Shown here: positions 1-6,104 of the stretch, piece by piece | Position numbering within the stretch: the stretch's first letter is position 1 | Layout of the letters: each line of letters opens with the position of its first letter | Source: Christensenella sp. UBA941 | GTDB taxonomy: Bacteria > Bacillota > Clostridia > Christensenellales > UBA941 | Reading direction: 5' to 3' | Assembly (NCBI GenBank): GCA_002293365.1 | Contig: DBDD01000049.1 | Coordinates: forward strand, 1-9,121 | Length of the DNA: 9,121 nucleotides | The notes under the pieces: generated by a model | What the model saw: the letters and a program-made list of their open reading frames with translations, nothing else | The model's database searches: none | What the model was told of the DNA's origin: nothing | Position numbers and translations under genes: made by a program

Positions 1-243
1 GGACAAGAATTCGTATTTACGGCCAGCGAGCAGGATTTCTTCCAGCAAAAGGGATTCAACAACGAGCCCCAGCGGTGTAAATTCTGCCGTGACGCGCGTA
101 AAAACAGGGATGGCGGCAACAGGGGGCCGCGCGAAATGTTCGACGCAGTATGCGCGGCATGCGGCGCCACTTGCCAAGTTCCATTTCAACCCAAAACCGA
201 CCGTCCAATCTATTGCAGCGATTGCTTCTCCCGTAATAGATAG
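1..243 (+). CDS. CxxC-x17-CxxC zinc-ribbon protein (5' truncated by window)
   Basis: The frame is open from base 1 to a TAG at 241-243 and gives 80 visible residues. Two zinc-ribbon parts are seen. The first begins GQEFVFTASEQDFFQQKGF and continues to C26-x2-C29; in relatives the preceding residues supply the first C-x2-C, so probably only about 10-15 residues are lost upstream. The second is C51-A-A-C54 followed by exactly 17 residues and then C72-S-D-C75, with the family-typical VPFQP and RPIYC segments. The arrangement matches the small clostridial family named for the CxxC-x17-CxxC motif. Such proteins are presumed to bind two zinc ions; a role in nucleic-acid or protein binding is only inferred and no function is established that I know of. 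An extra cysteine, C58, lies between the paired ligands. It is followed by its own terminator and converges on the methyltransferase gene. Confidence 0.85.
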   Translation, partial: GQEFVFTASEQDFFQQKGFNNEPQRCKFCRDARKNRDGGNRGPREMFDAVCAACGATCQVPFQPKTDRPIYCSDCFSRNR

Positions 244-271
244 AACCAGCCGGGTTAGCCCGGTACTGCCG

Positions 272-304
272 CCCTCTCGCTTTGTATAGCGGGAGGGTTG
301 TTTT
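272..304 (+). terminator. Rho-independent terminator of the zinc-ribbon gene
   Basis: CCCTCTCGCT (272-281) pairs with AGCGGGAGGG (288-297) over 10 bp with one G-T wobble, a six-base loop, and a T-rich tail TTGTTTT (298-304). It lies 28 bases after the stop codon. A second small perfect hairpin, CCGGG-TTAG-CCCGG (250-263), sits just before it. On the minus strand the hairpin has no T tail, so it is not a good terminator for the convergent methyltransferase gene. Confidence 0.85.
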
Positions 305-326
305 AAATACTTTGCTTAAGCCGGGT

Positions 327-1487
327 CTAATTCCAAATTACGTCGCCGATCGGCAGCCACTCAAAAAATTGTCGATGGAAAAATTCTATAAATCTGCCTT
401 TACCTGTCAATACCGTAAAGCCGAGTTCAACAAGCCTCGCCGCTACCGCTTCTGATTCGACTCTGTCGTCTATTGTGATTATTGCCGCGGATTGATGTAC
501 GCGGGACTCAAAGTCCGGCTTTGTGACTTTGTGACCATTAATGTCATTAATGTTATCAGCGTCGATATCCCAAATAGGATAGTCAAAGGGGATTTGATAA
601 TGTGTGAGAAAATGTAGCACCCCCCTCATGTTTTTTCCCGCGCCGTAGAATACAATGTTTTTCGCAAACTGATCGAGCGTCAGCCTAAGCGAGTACCTGT
701 TAATCGCTTCGTCAACATACGCCATTTTCTCGCCATCGTAGTGTTTGCTCAATAAAGCTCTGATTTGCGCAAGATCCTCGGCACCGGGCGTAAAGACCCT
801 GCTCCACGGCAGAGCCAGCGCCTGAAAGACATTCGCGATATGCTTTCGCGTATCGGGCCCGATTTGTACGGCGGCAATGTTGTTATATCTGCCTTCGGCC
901 ACGTTTTGCGGCACTCTCTTTTCACCCACGAGTGTGGCAAATAAAAGTCTTGGCGCAATAGCATCCTCCGTTTTATATGAAAGACTGTAATCATGCATTA
1001 CAACTATTGCGCCGTCGTTAAGATATGGCAGTACGGTTAGGAAAGCAAGAATTTCTCCGGGAATTCTATGAGTAGTATCCAATACCACAAAATCAAACCG
1101 CATTTCCAAGCCAGGCAGCACATCGCAGACGTCCTTGTTAAGAACAAGCTTCCATCGATCCAAAGGCAGGCGGTCGGCATAAATATCTACGTCCGAGCCG
1201 TTCAATACATTGGCATCTTTATAATAGTTTGTAAAACGGTCGACGCTTATAAGCCTTGAAGCGGGAATATCGCTGATCGCGTTTAAAAGGTTGACCGTCC
1301 CTCCGCCGCTTGAGACGCCGATCTCTAAAATGTTCACGGGCCTATGATAACGTATTAGCCCGTTCACGAAAGCGCGCTCATTTCCGCTCATCTCGCTGCG
1401 TACCCGCGAAAAATCGATACTGTTTAGATGCTCTTTTTCAAACATTTCCGGCGCGACCGGCATAGCGTTTATCGAACCAAACCTCAT
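327..1487 (-). CDS. Two-domain class I SAM-dependent methyltransferase
   Basis: This 386-residue protein probably transfers a methyl group from S-adenosylmethionine; the acceptor is unknown. The N-terminal half has a Rossmann methyltransferase core: motif I NILEIGVSSGGGT (52-64), the acidic SVDRF (81-85) likely contacting the SAM ribose, FDFVVLDTTH (131-140) and GAIVVMHDY (159-167). The last two resemble the D...H...HD pattern of the Methyltransf_24 group, whose members often modify sugars or small molecules. The C-terminal part starts NIVFYGAGKNMRGVL (277-291) and continues to PIWDIDADN, a second nucleotide-binding-like fold of the kind attached to sugar-modifying and glycan-biosynthesis enzymes. 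The ATG start is supported by GGAGGA at 1496-1501. The gene stands alone and opposes the zinc-ribbon gene. Its base composition looks more AT-rich than that of gapA or spoIIE, consistent with, but not proof of, lateral acquisition. I see no clear terminator. Confidence 0.8.
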   Translation of the reverse strand: MRFGSINAMPVAPEMFEKEHLNSIDFSRVRSEMSGNERAFVNGLIRYHRPVNILEIGVSSGGGTVNLLNAISDIPASRLISVDRFTNYYKDANVLNGSDVDIYADRLPLDRWKLVLNKDVCDVLPGLEMRFDFVVLDTTHRIPGEILAFLTVLPYLNDGAIVVMHDYSLSYKTEDAIAPRLLFATLVGEKRVPQNVAEGRYNNIAAVQIGPDTRKHIANVFQALALPWSRVFTPGAEDLAQIRALLSKHYDGEKMAYVDEAINRYSLRLTLDQFAKNIVFYGAGKNMRGVLHFLTHYQIPFDYPIWDIDADNINDINGHKVTKPDFESRVHQSAAIITIDDRVESEAVAARLVELGFTVLTGKGRFIEFFHRQFFEWLPIGDVIWN

Positions 1488-1548
1488 TTGCTGAGTCCTC
1501 CCGAATCGTACTTGCCTTAGGCGCTCCTAGTGTAAACTCTTTTACTAG

Positions 1549-1575
1549 ATTATACTAAAATATGTAATATGTAAA
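1549..1575 (-). promoter_or_regulatory. Putative promoter of the methyltransferase gene
   Basis: On the minus strand a perfect -10 box TATAAT (1549-1554) is preceded by TTTACA (1570-1575, five of six matches to TTGACA). The spacer is only 15 bases, shorter than the usual 17, so an activator or a different -35 use is possible. The predicted leader to the ATG at 1487 is about 55 bases. The surrounding DNA (1540-1610) is very AT-rich. Confidence 0.55.
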
Positions 1576-1598
1576 TAGTTATTGTAATATATATATAT
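1563..1598. repeat. Direct repeat TGTAATAT x2 and (AT)6 tract upstream of the methyltransferase
   Basis: TGTAATAT occurs at 1563-1570 and again at 1583-1590, start to start 20 bp, about two helical turns. The second copy runs into an alternating ATATATATATAT tract (1587-1598). The first copy touches the -35 region of the putative minus-strand promoter, so the pair could be a protein-binding site or simply AT-rich low complexity. The 262-base gap 1488-1749 otherwise holds only the two divergent promoters and a 10-bp palindrome AATGCGCATT (1612-1621). Confidence 0.4.
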
Positions 1599-1690
1599 GC
1601 AAATAGGCGTAAATGCGCATTGGGTGGTCTGCGAAATCGATTTGGAACAGGTATTCATAGATTAAGCGAATATGCTTTGTTAATTTATGA

Positions 1691-1719
1691 TTGTTATGCA
1701 TTCTGTAACCTGATAGTAT
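1691..1719 (+). promoter_or_regulatory. Putative promoter of the orphan membrane protein gene
   Basis: TTGTTA (1691-1696, four of six to consensus), a 17-base spacer and TAGTAT (1714-1719, four of six) lie 30 bases before the ATG at 1750. The match is moderate. The position and the strong downstream ribosome site make it the best candidate on this strand. Confidence 0.4.
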
Positions 1720-1734
1720 AGGAACAGAAGGATG

Positions 1735-1742
1735 AAGGAGGG
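1735..1742 (+). promoter_or_regulatory. Ribosome binding site fixing the start at 1750
   Basis: AAGGAGGG lies seven bases before the ATG at 1750. An earlier in-frame ATG at 1732 overlaps this site and has no Shine-Dalgarno sequence of its own, so 1750 is the better start and the first six codons of the longer frame are probably untranslated. Confidence 0.85.
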
Positions 1743-1749
1743 CTCTCTT

Positions 1750-2388
1750 ATGTGGTTTGGGACGGAAGAATTAACAACTGCCGCGGATCGGGCAAAGGCG
1801 GCCGTCCGCAGTACGGGTAATTTCGATTGGACGTTTATTGCGCTGCTGGCATTTGTTGTGTACATCTACGCAAATGAATTCCAAAAAAAGAATTACAAGG
1901 GTATTGCGGCGGGGCTGGCGCTCTACATGGTGCACTGGTTCTATGAAATACTAAACGCCGTGATTGGCTCGGTAACGGGCTACGCTCTGTGGACCGTATC
2001 GCCCGAAAGCACCAGCTTTATATTGCTTATTGGCGTTAGTTGGGAGCTTTCTATGATGTTTTCTGTTGCGGGCCTTATTATGTCCAAGCTGTTGCCCGAT
2101 GACCCCGAGCAAAAGCTGCTGGGCATAAACAACCGCTGGCTTTTCGCCATAGGCAACGCGGCGTTTTTCAGCGCCATCGAGATATTCTTAGCATCAACCC
2201 CGGCATTTATTTGGGTATACCCATGGTGGGGCGCCATACCCGTATTTATCACCACCTATATCCCGTTCTTCCTTGCGGCCTTCCTGCTCTACGACCGCAC
2301 GCCTAAAACGCAAAAGCGTTTTATTGGTGGTTTGGCTGCGGTGAACACCCTATTATTGGTCGTGTTGATATCGCTGGGCGTGATATAA
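1750..2388 (+). CDS. Orphan polytopic integral membrane protein
   Basis: I do not recognise the family. The 212-residue product has a short hydrophilic start (about residues 1-25) and then six or seven hydrophobic segments: roughly 26-42, 51-72, 89-113, 130-148, 151-181 (one long or two short helices) and 192-212. There is no cleavable signal peptide, so it should be an inner-membrane protein. Polar residues lie inside the predicted helices: H62 and E66 in VHWFYEILN, E99 in VSWELSMMF and E144 in SAIEIFL; aromatic WVYPWW (155-160) lies at a likely membrane border. Such buried His/Glu residues hint at ion or proton handling or a metal site, which is inference only. The gene is single, with its own promoter, a strong ribosome site and a terminator, so its neighbours say little about its job. 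Confidence 0.8.
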   Translation: MWFGTEELTTAADRAKAAVRSTGNFDWTFIALLAFVVYIYANEFQKKNYKGIAAGLALYMVHWFYEILNAVIGSVTGYALWTVSPESTSFILLIGVSWELSMMFSVAGLIMSKLLPDDPEQKLLGINNRWLFAIGNAAFFSAIEIFLASTPAFIWVYPWWGAIPVFITTYIPFFLAAFLLYDRTPKTQKRFIGGLAAVNTLLLVVLISLGVI

Positions 2389-2401
2389 GGCATAGAACAA
2401 G

Positions 2402-2470
2402 GGCTGTACCGGTAAGCCTGACAGAAAAATCTGAAGAGAACTCGGTCGTATCTCTGCCCGGTTGACAGAG
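2402..2470 (+). other. Hairpin-rich trailer between membrane protein stop and its terminator
   Basis: The 2389-2512 stretch has no convincing coding frame but holds several inverted repeats: GGCTgTACC/GGTAAGCC around the palindrome TACCGGTA (2402-2418), CAGA-AAAA-TCTG (2422-2433), and CTCTG/CAGAG (2452-2456 with 2466-2470), the last overlapping an alternative AGAGA/TCTCT pair (2435-2439 with 2451-2455). It could be a structured 3' untranslated region or a small RNA, or chance pairing. I could not match it to a known RNA family. Confidence 0.25.
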
Positions 2471-2512
2471 CCTTAACGCGCAAAGCGTCAAAATTTAAGC
2501 GGTCTACGATAG

Positions 2513-2543
2513 GGCGGCGCTCGGTTTGAGCGCCGTCTTGTTA
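2513..2543 (+). terminator. Rho-independent terminator after the orphan membrane protein gene
   Basis: GGCGGCGCTC (2513-2522) pairs with GAGCGCCGTC (2528-2537) over 10 bp with one G-T wobble, loop GGTTT, then TTGTTA. The T tract is short but the stem is very GC-rich. It lies 124 bases after the stop at 2388 and faces the gapA terminator. Confidence 0.7.
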
Positions 2544-2561
2544 TATCAAATAAGCGAAGAG

Positions 2562-2611
2562 AATAAAAACGCGCTCCCTTCATGGTTCGAAAACCCACTG
2601 AAAAGAGCACG
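2562..2611 (-). terminator. Rho-independent terminator of gapA
   Basis: Read on the minus strand, the stem starts at 2611 (CGTGCTCTTTTCA...GGTT), closes on a TTCG loop, and returns AACC...TGAAGGGAGCGCG to 2570. It has about 17-18 pairs including G-T wobbles and a two-base bulge, followed by TTTTTATT (2569-2562). It begins 32 bases after the gapA stop codon. Confidence 0.85.
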
Positions 2612-2643
2612 TTTGCTAGCCGTTATGAAATTAGTTAAGTTTC

Positions 2644-3657
2644 TTACGCGTCCACGCTCGCCATATGCGCCACGAGGTCGAGCACCTTGCAGGAATAGCC
2701 CCACTCGTTGTCGTACCAGGCGACGAGCTTTACGAAGTTGCCGTTCAGAGGAATGCCGGCGTCGGCGTCGAAGATCGACGTACGGGAATCGTGGATGAAG
2801 TCGCTCGAAACGACCTTGTCTTCCGTATAGCCGATAATACCCTTGAACTGTTCGCTCTCGGAGGCGGCCTTCATCGCGGCCTTGATCTCGTCGTAAGACG
2901 CGGCCTTTTCCAGACGGCAGGTCAAATCGACAACGGATACGTCGGCGGTCGGCACGCGGAACGCCATGCCCGTAAGCTTGCCGTTGAGCTCGGGAATAAC
3001 CTTGCCGACGGCCTTCGCCGCGCCTGTCGAACTCGGAATGATGTTGAATGCCGCGCCGCGGCCGCCGCGCCAGTCCTTCTTGGACGGGCCGTCGACAGTC
3101 TTCTGCGTCGCCGTCGTGGCGTGAACCGTGGTCATAAGGCCTTCGACGATGCCGAATTTGTCGTTTATGACCTTCGCGAGCGGAGCGAGGCAGTTCGTCG
3201 TACAAGAAGCGTTGGAAACGACGTTCATGTCGCTCGTATATTTATCCTGGTTGACGCCCATGACGAACATCGGCGCGTCCGCGCTCGGAGCGGAGATGAC
3301 GACCTTCTTCGCGCCGCCCTTGAAATGCGCGCTGGCCTTGTCGATCGTGGTAAATACGCCCGTGGACTCGACGACGTATTCCGCGCCACAGCCCTTCCAA
3401 TCGATGTTGCCGGCGTCCATCTCGGCGAAAATAGTTATCGCCTTGCCGTTGACGACGAGCTTGCCGTCTTTGATTTCGATCGAACCTTTGAATTGGCCGT
3501 GTACGGTATCATAGCGGAGCATATACTCCATGTACGCGAGATCGATAAACGGATCGTTTATTCCCACGACTTCCACGTTGGGGTTGTCCATCGAGGCGCG
3601 AAATACGAGACGTCCAATACGTCCAAAACCATTAATGCCAACTTTTGCCACTGCCAT
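2644..3657 (-). CDS. gapA: Glyceraldehyde-3-phosphate dehydrogenase, type I
   Basis: This cytoplasmic glycolytic enzyme (337 residues, normal length) oxidises glyceraldehyde 3-phosphate to 1,3-bisphosphoglycerate with NAD. The NAD-binding start is KVGINGFGRIGRLVFR (5-20). The catalytic cysteine is C152 in SNASCTTNCLAP and the partner histidine is H179 in TTVHATTATQKT. D35 in GINDP and P191 in DGPSKKD fit NAD rather than NADP use. The start chosen is the ATG at 3657 (MAVAKVGING), with GGAGGT at 3664-3669; the frame stays open a further 52 codons upstream, but that part reads across the promoter and is not protein-like. The central segment TQKTVDGPS...DWRGGRGA resembles the enterobacterial/eukaryotic-type enzyme more than the common Bacillus/Clostridium form, judged from memory. 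It is not followed by pgk or tpi in this window, and has its own promoter and terminator. Confidence 0.98.
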   Translation of the reverse strand: MAVAKVGINGFGRIGRLVFRASMDNPNVEVVGINDPFIDLAYMEYMLRYDTVHGQFKGSIEIKDGKLVVNGKAITIFAEMDAGNIDWKGCGAEYVVESTGVFTTIDKASAHFKGGAKKVVISAPSADAPMFVMGVNQDKYTSDMNVVSNASCTTNCLAPLAKVINDKFGIVEGLMTTVHATTATQKTVDGPSKKDWRGGRGAAFNIIPSSTGAAKAVGKVIPELNGKLTGMAFRVPTADVSVVDLTCRLEKAASYDEIKAAMKAASESEQFKGIIGYTEDKVVSSDFIHDSRTSIFDADAGIPLNGNFVKLVAWYDNEWGYSCKVLDLVAHMASVDA

Positions 3658-3725
3658 ATGCTTACCTCCCAAGTTTTTTTGCGATTTATTGCATGCGCTG
3701 TGCGCTATGCTGCTATTTCTTGATA

Positions 3726-3754
3726 ATAATATCTCAAAGAGCGAAATTGCGCAA
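3726..3754 (-). promoter_or_regulatory. Putative gapA promoter
   Basis: On the minus strand TTGCGC (3749-3754), a 17-base spacer and TATTAT (3726-3731, five of six to TATAAT) lie upstream of gapA, with a predicted leader of about 60 bases. The -35 box lies inside the perfect palindrome ATTGCGCAAT (3746-3755). The leader also carries an imperfect inverted repeat around 3691-3710 (GCATGCGC / GCGCtATGC). Either could be a regulator site, but no known operator is recognised. Confidence 0.5.
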
Positions 3755-3769
3755 TAGTGTTTTGCGTTT

Positions 3770-4579
3770 TTACAACACAAAGCGTTCCAGCGCCTCGGCA
3801 AAACCGTCCTCACCGTTTGTTCCCGTTATATAGCGCGCGGCGGCCTTTGCTTCTTCGCACGCGTTGCCCATCGCGACGGAAACCCCGGCAAAGCGCAGCA
3901 TCGATACGTCGTTATCATGATCCCCCAGCGCCATTACTTCCTCGTAGGGAATGCGGTACATCGCCGCCAGCCGCTCAACGGCGTAGCCCTTGCTGATACC
4001 GGCCTTGCCGATTTCGAGATTCGTCGCCCAAGAGCTTGAAACCTCAAGCCACTGAGAAAAACGCTCCGTCAGTTCGGCGCGAAGCGAAGCTAGCGCGCTA
4101 GCATCCGAGCCTATAAACGATAGGCGCTCGCACCCGGCCGTTTTTACGCGCTCGATCATTTCCGCCCGGCTAGAAAGCTCCATGAAGCAGGATCGATCCT
4201 CGTAAAACCCCAAGAGCTTATCGAGATAGCGCTTGTCTTCGGATAGATACGCCATCCTGTCCTCAATAACGGCCATCGGGGAAACCTCGCGGCTCTCGGC
4301 GATTCTTAGCCCGTCCTCAAAAGCGTCCTGCGGAAGAGCGTGGCGCTCGATCAGCTTTTCGCCATGCTGTATCCACGCGCCGTTAACCGCGATTATCGGC
4401 CCGTCGAGTCCGAGCGCCTTATGGAAGGGCGCGCAGGTAGCGTGAATACGCCCTGTAGCGATGCATACGATAACACCCTTTTCGCGTGCGCGGCAAATAG
4501 CTTCAGCGCTGCGCGCGGAAATTCCGCCCTTCGTATCCAGCAGCGTACCGTCTAAATCCGTAGCGATAAGGCGAATCAC
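3770..4579 (-). CDS. Cof-type HAD-IIB family phosphatase
   Basis: The 269-residue protein is a haloacid-dehalogenase-fold phosphatase of the Cof/YcsE group, which usually hydrolyses sugar phosphates, nucleotides or cofactor phosphates in the cytoplasm. Its substrate cannot be told from sequence. All four motifs are present: nucleophile D8 and acid/base D10 in IATDLDGTL, T42 in IATGR, K197 in GISKG, and metal ligands in GDHDNDVSML (219-228). The region between (about 85-190) is the type IIB cap. The start is GTG at 4579, supported by GGAGGT seven bases upstream inside the end of the aminotransferase gene. Only two bases separate that gene's stop from this GTG, so translation is probably coupled. 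No terminator is evident after its stop; some read-through into gapA is possible. Confidence 0.93.
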   Translation of the reverse strand: MIRLIATDLDGTLLDTKGGISARSAEAICRAREKGVIVCIATGRIHATCAPFHKALGLDGPIIAVNGAWIQHGEKLIERHALPQDAFEDGLRIAESREVSPMAVIEDRMAYLSEDKRYLDKLLGFYEDRSCFMELSSRAEMIERVKTAGCERLSFIGSDASALASLRAELTERFSQWLEVSSSWATNLEIGKAGISKGYAVERLAAMYRIPYEEVMALGDHDNDVSMLRFAGVSVAMGNACEEAKAAARYITGTNGEDGFAEALERFVL

Positions 4580-4581
4580 GC

Positions 4582-5757
4582 CTAAAACCTCCGCATAAAA
4601 TCGGACATGCGATCAACCGCTTCCTCAAGGTTTTCCATGCTTGTGGCGTAACAGCAACGAATGAAGCCCTCGCCGCTCTTGCCGAAGGCCGTGCCAGGCA
4701 CCGCCGCGACCTGCTTTTCGATCAGCAGCTTTTCGCAAAATTCTTCAGAGGTCAGGCCCGTATGCTTGATCGACGGAAACAGATAGAACGCCCCGCGAGA
4801 ATCGAAGCAGCTAAGGCCCATCTCTCTGAACGCGTCGAGTAAAAACACTCTACGCCGCGCGTATTGGGCCATCATCGAGTTCACGTCCGCAAAATCCGTC
4901 TTCAACGCGTCCTTTATGGCCTCTATGCCGGCGATTTGCGAAAGCGTCGGCGCGCAGAGCATTGTGAATTGATGGATCTTGACCATCGCGTCGATAATCT
5001 CCTGAGGGCCGACGGCAAAGCCCAAGCGCCAGCCCGTCATGGCAAACGCCTTGGAAAAGCCCGAAAGAATAACGGTACGCTCGCGCATGCCGGGGAATTC
5101 GGCTATGGAGCAATGCTTGGAGCCGTATGTGAGTTCGGCGTAGATTTCGTCCGAAAGCACGAAAATATCGCGCTTATTTAGCGCCGGAACAAGCTCGGCA
5201 AGATCCTCGCGCGTCATAATCGCGCCGGTCGGGTTATTGGGGAACGGCAGGATAATCGCCTTGGTTCTGTCCGTAATCGCATCTTCGACCATAGCGCGCG
5301 TAAGCTTGAAATCGTTGTCGGCGGTCGTCTTGATTGTGACAGGTACGCCACCCTGAAGCAATACGCTCGGCATGTAGGAAACGTACGTCGGCTCCGGCAT
5401 GATAATCTCGTCGCCTGGCTCTGTAATCGCGCGGATCGCCAAGTCGATACCTTCGCTCACGCCGACGGTTACGAACGCTTGCTCCGTCTTATAGCCATTT
5501 AGACCGAAGCGCGCTTCGAGGTATTCCAATATGAGCTCGCGCAGCTCCGGAATGCCGTGGTTTGAGGTATAATGCGTCTCCTCGGCTTGAATCGCGGCTA
5601 ACGCTGCGTCGCAAACCGGCTTTGGCGTTACAAAATCCGGTTCGCCTATGCCGAGCGTGATTACATTTTTCATCTCCGCCGCGATATCAAAAAATCTCCG
5701 TATCCCTGAAGGAGGTATGCGCTTCAAGCGCTCGGAGATCAGTTTATTGTAATTCAT
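4582..5757 (-). CDS. PLP-dependent class I/II aminotransferase (AspB/PatA-like)
   Basis: This 391-residue fold-type I enzyme moves an amino group between an amino acid and a 2-oxo acid, using pyridoxal phosphate. Visible landmarks are LGIGEPDF (35-42), the substrate-side HYTSNHGIPELR (62-73), PFPNNPTG (171-178, with the cofactor-contacting N175), SDEIY (202-206, with D203 for the pyridine nitrogen), the Schiff-base lysine K236 in SGFSKAFAMTGWRLGF, and R367 in GFIRCCYA for the substrate carboxylate. Length is normal and all key residues are present. Relatives are usually labelled aspartate or aromatic aminotransferase; specificity cannot be fixed here. The ATG at 5757 has AAAGGA at 5765-5770. 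It is the middle gene of a three-gene operon, 24 bases after the dispanin-like gene and 2 bases before the HAD gene. Confidence 0.95.
   Translation of the reverse strand: MNYNKLISERLKRIPPSGIRRFFDIAAEMKNVITLGIGEPDFVTPKPVCDAALAAIQAEETHYTSNHGIPELRELILEYLEARFGLNGYKTEQAFVTVGVSEGIDLAIRAITEPGDEIIMPEPTYVSYMPSVLLQGGVPVTIKTTADNDFKLTRAMVEDAITDRTKAIILPFPNNPTGAIMTREDLAELVPALNKRDIFVLSDEIYAELTYGSKHCSIAEFPGMRERTVILSGFSKAFAMTGWRLGFAVGPQEIIDAMVKIHQFTMLCAPTLSQIAGIEAIKDALKTDFADVNSMMAQYARRRVFLLDAFREMGLSCFDSRGAFYLFPSIKHTGLTSEEFCEKLLIEKQVAAVPGTAFGKSGEGFIRCCYATSMENLEEAVDRMSDFMRRF
4587..4592 (-). promoter_or_regulatory. Ribosome binding site of the HAD gene, embedded in aminotransferase codons
   Basis: GGAGGT on the minus strand lies within the last codons (R-R-F) of the aminotransferase and seven bases before the GTG start at 4579. 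It supports the GTG start and a translational coupling in which ribosomes ending on the aminotransferase unmask or reuse the site. Confidence 0.8.
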
Positions 5758-5781
5758 ATAACAATCCTTTCTTTATGACTA

Positions 5782-6081
5782 TCATCCTGTAGCTAAGATC
5801 AAATACGCTATAACTATAAACGCCGTCCACGCAACGGCAACCCACGAAAACAGCACGCTGCGCCGCTTTTTGCGCAAGGCGCTTTTAAAATCGCCTTCGG
5901 CTAAAGCCGCTCTTCCGCGAAGCGCAAACAGCATCGCCAAAATGCCAAACGGCAAAGAGCATATTATAGCGCATACGACGGGCAACGCAATAGAACTCGC
6001 CTTGCGTTCGTCGGCGGTAATTATTGCCGCTACGTCAGTTGTTTTTGCAAACGCCTCGCCGGCGTCAGCCGCAAGCTGCAT
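5782..6081 (-). CDS. CD225/dispanin-like small membrane protein
   Basis: The 99-residue product has a polar N-terminus (1-28), a first hydrophobic helix ALPVVCAIICSLPFGILAML (about 32-51), a short charged loop with RGRAALAEGDFKSALRKKRR (55-74) and a second helix (about 77-97) ending near the C-terminus. The C-x-LPFGI pattern in helix one, followed by an A-L-x-x-GD-x-x-x-A loop, is the signature of the CD225/dispanin family, best known from animal IFITM proteins; bacterial members are widespread and mostly uncharacterised. The start at 6081 is chosen for its GGAGGC site (6088-6093). Longer versions reaching 6207 or 6414 have poor ribosome sites and run over the promoter and the upstream transporter gene. 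It is the first gene of an operon with the aminotransferase and HAD phosphatase; a functional link is not evident. Confidence 0.75.
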   Translation of the reverse strand: MQLAADAGEAFAKTTDVAAIITADERKASSIALPVVCAIICSLPFGILAMLFALRGRAALAEGDFKSALRKKRRSVLFSWVAVAWTAFIVIAYLILATG

Positions 6082-6087
6082 GGGCGT

Positions 6088-6093
6088 GCCTCC
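6088..6093 (-). promoter_or_regulatory. Ribosome binding site fixing the dispanin-like gene start
   Basis: GGAGGC on the minus strand is six bases from the ATG at 6081. The in-frame ATG at 6207 has only a GC-rich repeat before it and lies upstream of the predicted transcription start, so the shorter 99-residue product is preferred. Confidence 0.7.
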
Positions 6094-6104
6094 GTCTCTG
6101 TGTC

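Noticed and set aside
1612..1621. Palindrome AATGCGCATT in the divergent intergenic region
   Set aside because: It is only 10 bp and single, far from either promoter core, and differs from the gapA palindrome; chance is likely enough.
2462..2490. Consensus -35 box TTGACA at 2462-2467
   Set aside because: No -10 box lies at the right distance (GCGTCA at 17 bases), and only a terminator follows.
2665..3723. Long plus-strand open frame (352 codons) antisense to gapA
   Set aside because: It is the mirror of a highly conserved, GC-rich gene; the predicted protein is Arg/Asp/Val-rich with no recognisable domain, and no ribosome site supports it.
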